The position numbers were made by a program, and so were the translations under genes. This document shows positions 54,823-62,419 of a stretch of DNA of 64,000 bases, one piece after another. This DNA is from Sphingopyxis sp. 2PD (GTDB lineage Bacteria; Pseudomonadota; Alphaproteobacteria; Sphingomonadales; Sphingomonadaceae). Position 1 is the stretch's first letter. Each line of letters starts with the position of its first letter. The notes below the pieces were generated by a model. The model worked only from the letters and a program-made list of their open reading frames with translations, searched no databases and was not told where the DNA came from. The stretch covers positions 1 to 64,000 of the forward strand of contig NZ_SCMU01000003.1 of assembly GCF_005503695.1 (NCBI RefSeq). The letters are read 5' to 3'.

Positions 54823-56114
54823 TCGGGCTTCCAGTCGGGGCCGAACTTCGCTTCCTGTTCGGCGAGCATCTGCGCGCATTGTTCCTTGAGGTGCCAGGGC
54901 ATGTCTTCGAACACGTCCTGGAACATCGTCTCGAACGGCTGGTGCATGCCGTGCCCCAAAATACCGAGCTTTTCTGATTGCTTCTGCGTCGTCTTTACCA
55001 AATTTTCCAGCTCGGCGCGCTGCGCTTCGTGCCGTTCGCCATCCCATTCGCCGAGCGTTTCGAGATGCTGGCGCAACCGCGCGATCGGATCGCCAAACGG
55101 CCAGGCCGAGGCTTCGTCGGCGGGGCGATAGGCGCTCGGGTCGTCCGACGTGCTATGCCCTTCGCTGCGATAGGTGAAATGCTCGATCAGTGTCGGCCCG
55201 CTATTCGTCCGGGCGCGATCCGCGGCCCATTGCGTCGCGGCATAGACCGCAAGCGGGTCATTGCCATCGACCCGCAGCCCGGCAATCCCGTAACCCACGG
55301 CGCGCGCTGCAAAGGTCGTGCGCTCGCCGCCGGCAAAGCCCGAAAAGCTGGAGATCGCCCACTGGTTGTTGACGACATTAAAAATGACCGGCGCGTTATA
55401 GACCGTCGCAAAGGTCAATGCCGAGTGGAAGTCGCCCTCGGCCGACGACCCCTCGCCGCACCACACCGTCGCGATGCGGCTGTCGCCCTTGGAAGCCGAC
55501 GCCATCGCCCAGCCCGCCGCCTGCGGATATTGCGTCGCGAGGTTACCCGATACGCTGAAGAACCCATGCTTGGGGGCCGAATACATGATCGGCAGCTGGC
55601 GCCCGAGCAGATGATCGCCGCGATTCGAATAAATCTGGTTCATCATCTGGATCAGCGGATAGTCACGCGCGATCAAAATGCCTTGCTGGCGATAGCTCGG
55701 GAAGCACATGTCGCCGCGATCGAGCGCCATGGTCGAGGCGACCGATGTCGCCTCTTCGCCGGTGCATTTCATGTAGAAGCTGGTCTTGCCCTGCCGCTGG
55801 GCGCGGAACATGCGGTCGTCGAAGGCGCGCACGAGCATCATGTAGCGCAGCATCGTGCGCAGCCGCTCGGGGCTCAGCTTCGGATCCCACTGGCCTTTGG
55901 CCTGTCCGTCGAAATCGAGCACGCGAACCAAGCCGTAGCAGAGCTCGCGCATCGCATCGGGTTTGGTCGCCTCGGACGGCCGCGGCGTCGCATCGACCGC
56001 GGGCACGACAATATCGCCAAAGTCAGGCGTGTCGCCCGGGCGATAGCGCGGTTCGGGGATATGAAGCGACAGCGGCGGCAGGTTACTCGCCGGGCGTCGA
56101 TCCGTTTCGGGCAT
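54819..56114 (-). CDS. bkdA1: Branched-chain 2-oxoacid dehydrogenase E1 alpha subunit
   Basis: Thiamine-diphosphate subunit of E1, 431 residues. ThDP motif GEGSSAEGDFHSALTFATVY and the phosphorylation-loop-like YRSEGHSTSDDPSAYRPADE are characteristic of branched-chain rather than pyruvate E1. It is first in the order E1 alpha, E1 beta, E2; no E3 (lipoamide dehydrogenase) lies in the window downstream. Confidence 0.92.
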   Translation of the reverse strand: MPETDRRPASNLPPLSLHIPEPRYRPGDTPDFGDIVVPAVDATPRPSEATKPDAMRELCYGLVRVLDFDGQAKGQWDPKLSPERLRTMLRYMMLVRAFDDRMFRAQRQGKTSFYMKCTGEEATSVASTMALDRGDMCFPSYRQQGILIARDYPLIQMMNQIYSNRGDHLLGRQLPIMYSAPKHGFFSVSGNLATQYPQAAGWAMASASKGDSRIATVWCGEGSSAEGDFHSALTFATVYNAPVIFNVVNNQWAISSFSGFAGGERTTFAARAVGYGIAGLRVDGNDPLAVYAATQWAADRARTNSGPTLIEHFTYRSEGHSTSDDPSAYRPADEASAWPFGDPIARLRQHLETLGEWDGERHEAQRAELENLVKTTQKQSEKLGILGHGMHQPFETMFQDVFEDMPWHLKEQCAQMLAEQEAKFGPDWKPE

Positions 56115-56207
56115 ATCGTCTTCCCATTGCGGCGCGAATCAGCGCCTAGTTATATTTCAGCGTGGCGACATATTATTTCGATCGCCATGCGAATGCAACG
56201 CTAGCGA

Positions 56208-57143
56208 TCAAACCGCGACCGGTGCCGAAATATGCGCCTGCGGTGTATAAGCTTCGACCGCGAAGTCATCGAAATTATAGTCAAAAATGCTGTCAGCACG
56301 GCGCAAGATAAGAAGTTTTGGCGCGCCCGCCGGTATGCGCCCCATTTGCTGTTCCACCAGTTCGGCGTGGTTGAGATAGAGATGGACATCACCCCCCGTC
56401 CACACCAGCTCATGCGCGTGCAGGCCGCACTGGTCAGCGACCATGCGCGTCAGCAGCGCGGCCTCGAATATATTGAACGCAAAACCCAGCCCCAGATCGC
56501 ACGAACGCTGGAACAACAGGCACGACAGCCCGCCGTCGCTGCGCACGTGGAACTGATAGGTCATATGGCACGGCGGCAGCGCCATGCGGCCGAGATCGGC
56601 GACGTTCCAGCCCGTAAAGATGTGGCGCCGCGATCCCGGATTGGTCTTCAAACCCTCGATCAGCGCCGCAATCTGGTTGTGTCCCTGATCGGCCCGCCGA
56701 AACAGCCCGTCGCCCGCGGGTTCATAGCGCGGCCAGTTGACCCATTGGTGGCCGTAGACGGGTCCAAGGTCGCCCCATTGCGCCGCAAACGCGTCATCGG
56801 CGATAATCCGCGCCTCGAAATCCTCGGCACTGATCGCCTCGTCCTTCGCTTGGCGATATTTTTCGAGCGGCCAGTCGGTCCAGATCTTCACCCCTTGTGA
56901 CACGAGCGAGCGGATATTGGTATCGCCGGTCAGGAACCACAACAGCTCGCGCAGCGCCGTTTTCCAATAAACACGCTTGGTCGTCAGCAAGGGAATTGCG
57001 TCGTCCTTCAGCGAGAATCGCATCGTTTCGCCGAACAGCGACCGCGTGCCGACCCCGGTGCGATCGACCCGCTCGTCGCCCTCGACCCAGATCCGGCGCA
57101 TCAGATCGAGATATTGCAGTTCATAGTGGACGGACTCAGACAA
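56208..57143 (-). CDS. thyA: Thymidylate synthase
   Basis: Methylates dUMP to dTMP using methylene-THF. About 311 residues from the chosen start. Motifs: GVGTRSLFGETMRFSLKDD, the catalytic Cys in ALPPCHMTYQFHV, and QRSCDLGLGFAFNI. I chose TTG at 57143 because GGGAG is positioned correctly and the conserved sequence begins SESVHYELQYLDLMRRIW; the long in-frame extension to 57722 has no support. It is longer than E. coli ThyA because of an insertion around KYRQAKDEAISAEDFEARI. Confidence 0.92.
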   Translation of the reverse strand: MSESVHYELQYLDLMRRIWVEGDERVDRTGVGTRSLFGETMRFSLKDDAIPLLTTKRVYWKTALRELLWFLTGDTNIRSLVSQGVKIWTDWPLEKYRQAKDEAISAEDFEARIIADDAFAAQWGDLGPVYGHQWVNWPRYEPAGDGLFRRADQGHNQIAALIEGLKTNPGSRRHIFTGWNVADLGRMALPPCHMTYQFHVRSDGGLSCLLFQRSCDLGLGFAFNIFEAALLTRMVADQCGLHAHELVWTGGDVHLYLNHAELVEQQMGRIPAGAPKLLILRRADSIFDYNFDDFAVEAYTPQAHISAPVAV

Positions 57144-57272
57144 GACTCGCTCCCGTTTTGGTCGCTCTTTGCTAGGCCGCGCGCGCCATGCGGACAAGGG
57201 CACAACGGGGACGCGCGCAGAAAGGGTCCAATGCGGCGCAGTCGTCGATTGGCGAGCCCGCACGCGACGCGC

Positions 57273-57713
57273 ATGGCATATTCCATGACCCTGCTCGCCC
57301 CCATCGACCCGCCCGCCGGTCCCCCGGAAATGGGGGGCTATGTCGATTGCGATGCCGAAGACGACATCGCGCGGCATCTTTTGCGTCCGCATTTCGTTGC
57401 TGATCGCGAAACGCTGCTGTTGGCGGGGTTTGACGCGTTTGACCGGCTCGTCCGCGTCGAACGCACCGGTGGCGACGACGCCAGCCGCTGCATCATCCCC
57501 CCGCGCTGCTGGCGCGGCCTGACCGGCAGCGGGGTCGTCGCGGTCATCATGGCGCACAACCACCCTTCGGGCGATCCCCGCCCGAGCGCCGCCGACACGC
57601 GGACGACACAGGAAACGGCGCATTTTCTGCGCACGATGGACATCGAGCTGGTCGATCATCTGATATTCGTCGCAGACGGGCATTTCAGTTTTCGAAATGC
57701 CGAAATGCTCTAG
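57273..57713 (+). CDS. RadC-like JAB/MPN domain protein
   Basis: About 146 residues with a JAMM metalloprotease-like motif, MAHNHPSGDPRPSAADTRTT, of the RadC family. The N-terminal helix-hairpin-helix part of full RadC is absent. Biochemical function of the family is unresolved despite the name. Start is uncertain: ATG at 57231, 57273 and 57285 are all in frame without a strong ribosome site. It is divergent from thyA, with its upstream region overlapping the thyA start. Confidence 0.75.
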   Translation: MAYSMTLLAPIDPPAGPPEMGGYVDCDAEDDIARHLLRPHFVADRETLLLAGFDAFDRLVRVERTGGDDASRCIIPPRCWRGLTGSGVVAVIMAHNHPSGDPRPSAADTRTTQETAHFLRTMDIELVDHLIFVADGHFSFRNAEML

Positions 57714-57820
57714 TTGCGGCAATCCAGATCAATGTGCCGATTGGCGCTTGAAGTTCGCCGATTGCGCGTCTAGAGGACCGCCCTGCCTTCGCGGCGACCC
57801 CGGTCGGCGCGCAGATCGGT

Positions 57821-57897
57821 CGGGGAGTAGCTCAGCCTGGTAGAGCACTGTCTTCGGGAGGCAGGGGCCGGAGGTTCGAATCCTCTCTCCCCGACCA
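57821..57897 (+). tRNA. tRNA-Pro (CGG)
   Basis: Full cloverleaf, 77 bases with encoded CCA. The acceptor is CGGGGAG with CTCCCCG, and the anticodon loop TTCGGGA gives CGG. Confidence 0.95.
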
Positions 57898-57934
57898 ATT
57901 TCTTCGCATATTGCAGATTCTGCACCGTCGCTTC

Positions 57935-57962
57935 TTGTAAGTCGGCGCACAACACCCTAGAT
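57935..57962 (+). promoter_or_regulatory. Possible sigma70-type promoter of the candidate sRNA
   Basis: TTGTAA (57935-57940), a 16-base spacer and CTAGAT (57957-57962) each match four of six consensus positions and sit just before the first hairpin of the candidate small RNA. Confidence 0.4.
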
Positions 57963-57968
57963 TTGTTC

Positions 57969-58081
57969 TACGCCGCCGTGGTTTTCCCCCTTTCCACCGC
58001 GGCCAGCGTCCCGCCAGCTTTGGCGTGGCGCGTCCTCCCTGGACCCTGGCCACCTCGTACTTCGGTACGGGGTGGTTTTTT
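57969..58081 (+). ncRNA. Candidate small RNA with C-rich loops
   Basis: A non-coding stretch of about 113 bases folds into four consecutive hairpins: 57972-58003 (10-bp stem, one mismatch, loop TTTTCCCCCTTT), 58006-58031 (11-bp stem with one wobble and one mismatch), 58032-58044 (GTCC/GGAC with loop TCCCT) and the terminator 58050-58075. A possible promoter lies upstream. The C-rich loops could pair with ribosome-binding sites, as known for some alphaproteobacterial sRNAs with CCUCC-type loops. Transcription is unproven; it could instead be a trailer of tRNA-Pro. Confidence 0.55.
58050..58081 (+). terminator. Rho-independent terminator with UUCG loop
   Basis: CCACCTCGTAC and GTACGGGGTGG form an 11-bp stem (one G-U) closed by a TTCG tetraloop and followed by six T residues. 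No protein gene on the plus strand ends here, so it ends either the candidate sRNA or read-through from tRNA-Pro. Confidence 0.88.
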
Positions 58082-58955
58082 ATTCGGCGGCCTGAATATT
58101 GGCGTCGGGCATCGTACGTGCGCGCGCTGCCGCGCGCACCAAGTCAGCAAACCATTGCGCCATTGTCGCAATTCGCGGGGTATCGGGCCCGCGGTCGGGC
58201 GTCAGATAAAGGCGCCGGTCGATCTCGATCTGCACCGCGTGAATCGCTTGTCCCGGATTGCCATGCGTGCGGATGATATGCCCGCCCGCATAGGGCTGGT
58301 TGCGCGACACCGGCTCGTCCAGGCGTTCGGCTGCCTCCAGCACCAGGTCAACCAGCCACCCCGCCGACGTCACCCCGAAATGATCACCGACGACGATCCG
58401 CGCGCCATGACCCGGTTGGCCAATCGGAATTGACGGCATCGAGTGCAGATCGAGCAGGATGGCGTAGCCAAACCGCTCACGCGCCGCCGCCAAAGCCGCC
58501 GCGAGTGCTGCATGATAGGGTCGGTGAAAGGAATCGAGCCGCCATTTCAGCGCCGCCTGATCGATCGGCAGTTTCCAGAGCGGCCCGCAATCGGCCAGCC
58601 GGGTCGGGACGACGCCAAGGCCGGCGCGCTCCTTGCGCCCCGGGGCCGAAAATTGCGCGCGCAGCGGCATCGCGACTTCGCCCGGCGCCATCTGTCCCTC
58701 GCCGCGATTGCAGTCGGCGACGGCGCGCGCCCACAGACCCTGGACGATAGTCGCACCGGCATCGACGGCGCCGCGGGCGATCAAATCGCACCAACTATCT
58801 TCCAGTCGCTCCAGATCGCCCTTCCCGACCCGCGCCGCTGCCAGGATCTCGAGGGGATAGATCCGTCCCGCGTGCGGCACCGACACCACCACCGGACCGA
58901 TGGCCGGAGGGCGGTCGACGGCAATGGCGGTCGACGGGGGAACGCGGGAGAGCAT
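58080..58955 (-). CDS. N-formylglutamate amidohydrolase family protein
   Basis: A 291-residue member of the FGase family (Pfam-type PF05013), known for hydrolysing N-formylglutamate in histidine breakdown, though many members act on other N-acyl substrates. Visible: GPVVVSVPHAGRIYP, ADCNRGEGQM, LLDLHSMPSIPIGQPGHGAR and VQIEIDRRLYL. ATG at 58955 begins MLSRVPPS; an ATG-type start at 59000 is also in frame. No other hut gene is near. It is divergent from cpdR. Confidence 0.85.
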   Translation of the reverse strand: MLSRVPPSTAIAVDRPPAIGPVVVSVPHAGRIYPLEILAAARVGKGDLERLEDSWCDLIARGAVDAGATIVQGLWARAVADCNRGEGQMAPGEVAMPLRAQFSAPGRKERAGLGVVPTRLADCGPLWKLPIDQAALKWRLDSFHRPYHAALAAALAAARERFGYAILLDLHSMPSIPIGQPGHGARIVVGDHFGVTSAGWLVDLVLEAAERLDEPVSRNQPYAGGHIIRTHGNPGQAIHAVQIEIDRRLYLTPDRGPDTPRIATMAQWFADLVRAAARARTMPDANIQAAE

Positions 58956-59098
58956 GGACCATGGGTGGCAAAAAAAGCGCGACGAATCCAGCACCGCCAA
59001 GTCAATTTGTTAAATCTCTGCCGCTATGGCAGACGTGGAATTAAGGATAGGGTCGACCGGAACCGGCCGTATCGAGCGACCAGGGGACAGATTTTCAT

Positions 59099-59476
59099 AT
59101 GATTCGTATTCTTCTGGCCGAGGATGATGACGTGATGCGCGAATATCTTGCGCGGGCGCTGACCAGCGCCGGCTATCACGTCACCGCCGTCGATCGCGGC
59201 ACCGCCGCGGTTCCCTACATCGATTCGGGAACCTTCGACCTGCTGCTGTCCGACATCGTCATGCCCGAAATGGATGGAATCGAGCTTGCGCAGCATACCG
59301 CCAAGGTCGCGCCGCAAACGCAGGTGATGTTCATCACCGGCTTTGCCGCCGTGTCGCTGCGCGCCGAAGAAAATGTGCCGCAGGCCAAACTCTTGTCAAA
59401 GCCGTTTCACCTCAAGGATCTCGTGCGCGAGGTCGACAATCTGTTCGGCCGCGCTGGCCGGTCGAGCCAACAATAA
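59099..59476 (+). CDS. cpdR: Single-domain response regulator CpdR
   Basis: A 125-residue receiver-only protein. Acidic pocket at residues 9-10, phosphoacceptor Asp52 in SDIVMPEMDGIELA, Thr80 in MFITGFAAVSL and Lys101 in LLSKPFHLKDLVREVDNLFG. In Caulobacter, unphosphorylated CpdR brings ClpXP to the pole for CtrA and PdeA degradation, and phosphate comes from the CckA-ChpT relay. AGGGGA precedes the ATG. The tRNA-Val gene directly downstream is a familiar arrangement. Confidence 0.9.
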   Translation: MIRILLAEDDDVMREYLARALTSAGYHVTAVDRGTAAVPYIDSGTFDLLLSDIVMPEMDGIELAQHTAKVAPQTQVMFITGFAAVSLRAEENVPQAKLLSKPFHLKDLVREVDNLFGRAGRSSQQ

Positions 59477-59546
59477 CGACATCATCCGCCGCGAAGGGGT
59501 TGCCAAGCGTGGCCGGGGATATTAGGGGGCCGTCACCCCAAGGGAT

Positions 59547-59621
59547 GGGCGTGTAGCTCAGTGGTAGAGCACTGTGTTGACATCGCAGGGGTCGCAAGTT
59601 CAATCCTTGCCACGCCCACCA
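59547..59621 (+). tRNA. tRNA-Val (GAC)
   Basis: Full cloverleaf, 75 bases with encoded CCA. The acceptor is GGGCGTG with CACGCCC, and the anticodon loop TTGACAT gives GAC. Confidence 0.95.
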
Positions 59622-59623
59622 TT

Positions 59624-59660
59624 AAAAACGCCGCCACCCAGCCGGGTTGGCGGCGTTTTT
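59624..59660 (+). terminator. Rho-independent terminator after tRNA-Val
   Basis: CGCCGCC with GGCGGCG forms a perfect 7-bp stem with a 13-base loop, flanked by five A residues upstream and five T residues downstream, three bases after the CCA end. Confidence 0.9.
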
Positions 59661-59685
59661 GCTTTCGGCGTCAGCGGTATCAATA

Positions 59686-59754
59686 ACCGTAGCCCTGAGC
59701 TTGTCGAAAGGCGCTTATCCGGGAAGCGCCCGTCGACAGGCTCAGGGCTACGGT
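59686..59754. repeat. Palindromic intergenic repeat after tRNA-Val
   Basis: Arms at 59686-59716 and 59724-59754 are near-perfect inverted copies with core GTAGCCCTGAGC, separated by seven bases. It lies between the tRNA terminator and the convergent SDR gene. Confidence 0.85.
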
Positions 59755-59770
59755 GCTGGCCCGCCTAGCC

Positions 59771-60556
59771 TTACGCCATCCCCTTCGCCAGATCGCCGCG
59801 CGACGCGTCACCGACCTGACTGCCGCCGTCGCAGTCGAGGATCGTGCCGGTGATATAGCCCGCGGCAGGCGAACAGAGGAACACAGCCGATTCGGCGACC
59901 TCCTCGATCTTGCCCCAGCGCTTCATCGCGATGCGGTCGAAATGCGACTGGCGCGTCGCGGCATCGGGCGCGAGCCGCTTCATACCTTCGGTATCGGCAA
60001 TCGGCCCCGGCGAAATGCCATTCACCCGCACCTCCGGCCCCCATTCAAGCGCGAGGACGCGAATCAGCTGGTTAATGCCGGCCTTGGCCGCGCAGGCGTG
60101 GGCTTGCAGCGCCGAGGCGTTGACCGCCTGCCCCGCGGTGATCGCGATCAGCGACGCGCCGGGGCGATTGAGCAAATCGTGACAGCCGCGAAAGACGTTG
60201 AAGGTGCCGTTGAGGTCGATATCGACGACGGTACGAAACGCATTCGCCGACATACCGAGCGCCGGGGCGAGGAAATTGCCCGCCGCCCCCGAAATCACGA
60301 TGTCCATTGGTCCCAACTGGTCGGCCACCTGCTCCATCGCGCCGCGAATCGCCGCATAATCGCGAACATCGGCCGACAGTCCGATCGCGCCAATCTCCGC
60401 CGCTGCGCGCGCCGCCTTGTCCGGGTCGCGCCCCGCGACCGCAACCTTGGCGCCCAGCTCAGCGAAACGCTTGGCAATCCCCAGATTGATACCGCTCGTC
60501 CCACCGGCAACGAACGCCGTTTTGCCCGCCAGCAAATTTTCGCGGAATGTCGTCAT
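59771..60556 (-). CDS. SDR family oxidoreductase, probably 2,4-dienoyl-CoA reductase type
   Basis: A 261-residue short-chain dehydrogenase. The Rossmann motif AFVAGGTSGINLGIAKRFAE and SGAAGNFLAP are present. The usual catalytic YxxxK is missing its Tyr: the region reads ALQAHACAAKAGINQLIRVL, a pattern known in the dienoyl-CoA/peroxisomal enoyl-CoA reductase subgroup. A role in unsaturated fatty-acid oxidation is thus likely. ATG at 60556 has AGGGAG upstream. Divergent from the hydrolase gene. Confidence 0.82.
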   Translation of the reverse strand: MTTFRENLLAGKTAFVAGGTSGINLGIAKRFAELGAKVAVAGRDPDKAARAAAEIGAIGLSADVRDYAAIRGAMEQVADQLGPMDIVISGAAGNFLAPALGMSANAFRTVVDIDLNGTFNVFRGCHDLLNRPGASLIAITAGQAVNASALQAHACAAKAGINQLIRVLALEWGPEVRVNGISPGPIADTEGMKRLAPDAATRQSHFDRIAMKRWGKIEEVAESAVFLCSPAAGYITGTILDCDGGSQVGDASRGDLAKGMA

Positions 60557-60651
60557 GCTGCTCTCCCTTGATCCGTCGCGGTAACGATCCGGGGTTGACG
60601 GATCGGAACCAGTCGCCTTTTGAAACTGGATCAGACAGCAAGGACGAACCG

Positions 60652-61521
60652 ATGGCAAGTGCCGGCCCCACCTCGAACAGCTTCATTTCGCAGCGACTGA
60701 AGCTCCACTATGTCGATTGGGGCAATCGCGGTGCGCCGCCGTTGCTGCTCGTCCACGGCGGCCGCGACCATTGCCGCAACTGGGACTGGGTCGCCGACAA
60801 GCTGCGTGACCGTTATCACATCATCGCGCCGGACCTGCGCGGGCATGGCGACAGCGCCTGGTCGCCCGACGGCAATTACGCGATGGACGGCTTTGTCTAT
60901 GATCTGGCGCAGCTGATCCACCAGCTCGATCTGGGACCGGTCAGCATCGTCGCGCATTCGATGGGAGGCAATATCGCGCTCCGCTACACCGGCCTTTATC
61001 CCGAAAATGTGAGCAAGCTGGTGGCGATCGAGGGGCTTGGCCCCTCCCCCAAGATCATCGCCGAGCGCGCCGCAAAACCCTATGCCGAGCGCTTTCGCAA
61101 ATGGATCGACGACAAGCGGCAGGCCGCCGGGCGCACCCCGCGCCGCTATGCAACGCTCGACGACGCGCTGGCGCGGATGATGAGCGAGAACGCCTATCTG
61201 ACCGAAGCGCAGGCGCGCCACCTGACCATCCACGGCATCAGCCGCAACGAGGACGGCAGCTGGAGCTGGAAGTTCGACAATTACCTGAATGTCTGGCCCG
61301 CCTTCGATATGCCGCAGGACGACATTGCCGCGCTATGGGGTGCGATCACCTGTCCCACCCTGCTGCTCTATGGCGCCAACAGCTGGGCATCGAACCCCGA
61401 GCGCGATGGGCGCCTAGCCGCGTTCAACAGCGCGAAGGTGATCGAGTTCGAGAACGCCGGCCACTGGCTGCACCACGACCAGTTCGACCGGTTCATGTCC
61501 ACGCTAGACGATTTCCTGTAA
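60652..61521 (+). CDS. Alpha/beta hydrolase
   Basis: A 289-residue hydrolase with oxyanion stretch LLLVHGGRDHCRNWDWVADK, the acid-turn region APDLRGHGDSAWS, nucleophile Ser in VAHSMGGNIALRY and the catalytic His in FENAGHWLHHDQ. Substrate unknown; enzymes of this kind often act on esters or CoA-linked acids. AAGGA lies seven bases before the ATG. Confidence 0.88.
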   Translation: MASAGPTSNSFISQRLKLHYVDWGNRGAPPLLLVHGGRDHCRNWDWVADKLRDRYHIIAPDLRGHGDSAWSPDGNYAMDGFVYDLAQLIHQLDLGPVSIVAHSMGGNIALRYTGLYPENVSKLVAIEGLGPSPKIIAERAAKPYAERFRKWIDDKRQAAGRTPRRYATLDDALARMMSENAYLTEAQARHLTIHGISRNEDGSWSWKFDNYLNVWPAFDMPQDDIAALWGAITCPTLLLYGANSWASNPERDGRLAAFNSAKVIEFENAGHWLHHDQFDRFMSTLDDFL

Positions 61522-61565
61522 ACCCGGCCCATTGGCGCGCGATGGCGCGCATTTTGGGGCAGAAG

Positions 61566-62288
61566 ATGGCCTATAGCGGGCAGGTTTCGAGACGGCAGCG
61601 GATGGTGGCGGGCGGCGGCGCCTTGCTGGCGGCAGTTGCGGTCGGATTCGGCCTCGCCAGCGGGCTCGACCTCGACGTCGTTCGCAAGGCCAGCAAGGCA
61701 ATCGCCGCGCTTGCCATCGCGGCGCCGCCGCCGACCGAGCCGGTCGCCCCCCAAAATTCGCCCAGCGACATCGCCAGCGGCAAGGCATCGGCAGCCAATC
61801 GACACGCCAAAGCGGCCCCCGTTATCGCGTCTAAACCCAAACTGCCGCCGATCACGCCTCCGGTTGCCGCCGCGCCGCACCCCGGCACGGGAAGCGATGC
61901 ATCTGCGGGCGCGACACCGAACCCCGGCACCGGATCGGGCGCGGGTGGGCGCGGTGATGGAACGGGCGCAGGCGGGTCGGGCAACGGCACCGGTGGCGGC
62001 ACCAAGGCGGTATGGCAGAGCGGCACGATCCGCGACCGCGACTATCCGCGTAGCGCGAGCCGCGCGCGCGTCGGCGGCGACGTCGAGGTTCGCTTCACGA
62101 TCCAGCCGTCGGGCCGCGTCACCGGCTGCCTCGTGACGCGATCGAGCGGCGACGCCGCGCTCGACCAGACCACCTGCCGTCTGATCGAAGACCGTTTTCG
62201 CTTCAAACCCGCCACCAACGCGGCGGGCGACGCCGTCGCGAGCACCTATGGCTGGCGGCAAAGCTGGTGGCTAGAACCGCGTCGTTAG
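61566..62288 (+). CDS. TonB-type energy transducer with Gly-rich linker
   Basis: About 240 residues: one N-terminal membrane helix (GGGALLAAVAVGFGLASGL), a Pro/Ala/Lys segment, an unusual Gly-rich linker (residues about 110-140, with GTGSGAGGRGDGTGAGGSG) and a C-terminal TonB domain (RDYPRSASRARVGGDVEVRF, then CLVTRSSGDAALDQTTCRLI). TonB passes proton-motive force to outer-membrane receptors; one such receptor follows 131 bases later. ATG at 61542 is an alternative start adding eight residues. Confidence 0.84.
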   Translation: MAYSGQVSRRQRMVAGGGALLAAVAVGFGLASGLDLDVVRKASKAIAALAIAAPPPTEPVAPQNSPSDIASGKASAANRHAKAAPVIASKPKLPPITPPVAAAPHPGTGSDASAGATPNPGTGSGAGGRGDGTGAGGSGNGTGGGTKAVWQSGTIRDRDYPRSASRARVGGDVEVRFTIQPSGRVTGCLVTRSSGDAALDQTTCRLIEDRFRFKPATNAAGDAVASTYGWRQSWWLEPRR

Positions 62289-62339
62289 GCGACCTGATCG
62301 CAGCACCACCCTCATCCTCGCGACAATTTGCGAGAAAGA

Positions 62340-62383
62340 TGCGAATAATTCGCAATATAAATTGACTCTGCGATCGATTCGCA
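62340..62383 (+). promoter_or_regulatory. Two Fur-like palindromes before the siderophore receptor
   Basis: TGCGAATAATTCGCA (62340-62354) is a perfect 15-base palindrome and TGCGATCGATTCGCA (62369-62383) is a second with perfect five-base arms, 29 bases apart centre to centre. TTGACT, a good -35 element, lies between them (62362-62367). The layout fits iron repression by Fur, but other regulators with similar sites cannot be excluded. Confidence 0.6.
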
Positions 62384-62419
62384 ATAGCGGCCCCTCCGAA
62401 CACCAGCAGGGGTAATATT

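Noticed and set aside
57821-59621. tRNA genes as integration sites of a mobile element
   Set aside because: No integrase, no direct repeat of a tRNA 3' end and no change in gene content around tRNA-Pro or tRNA-Val.
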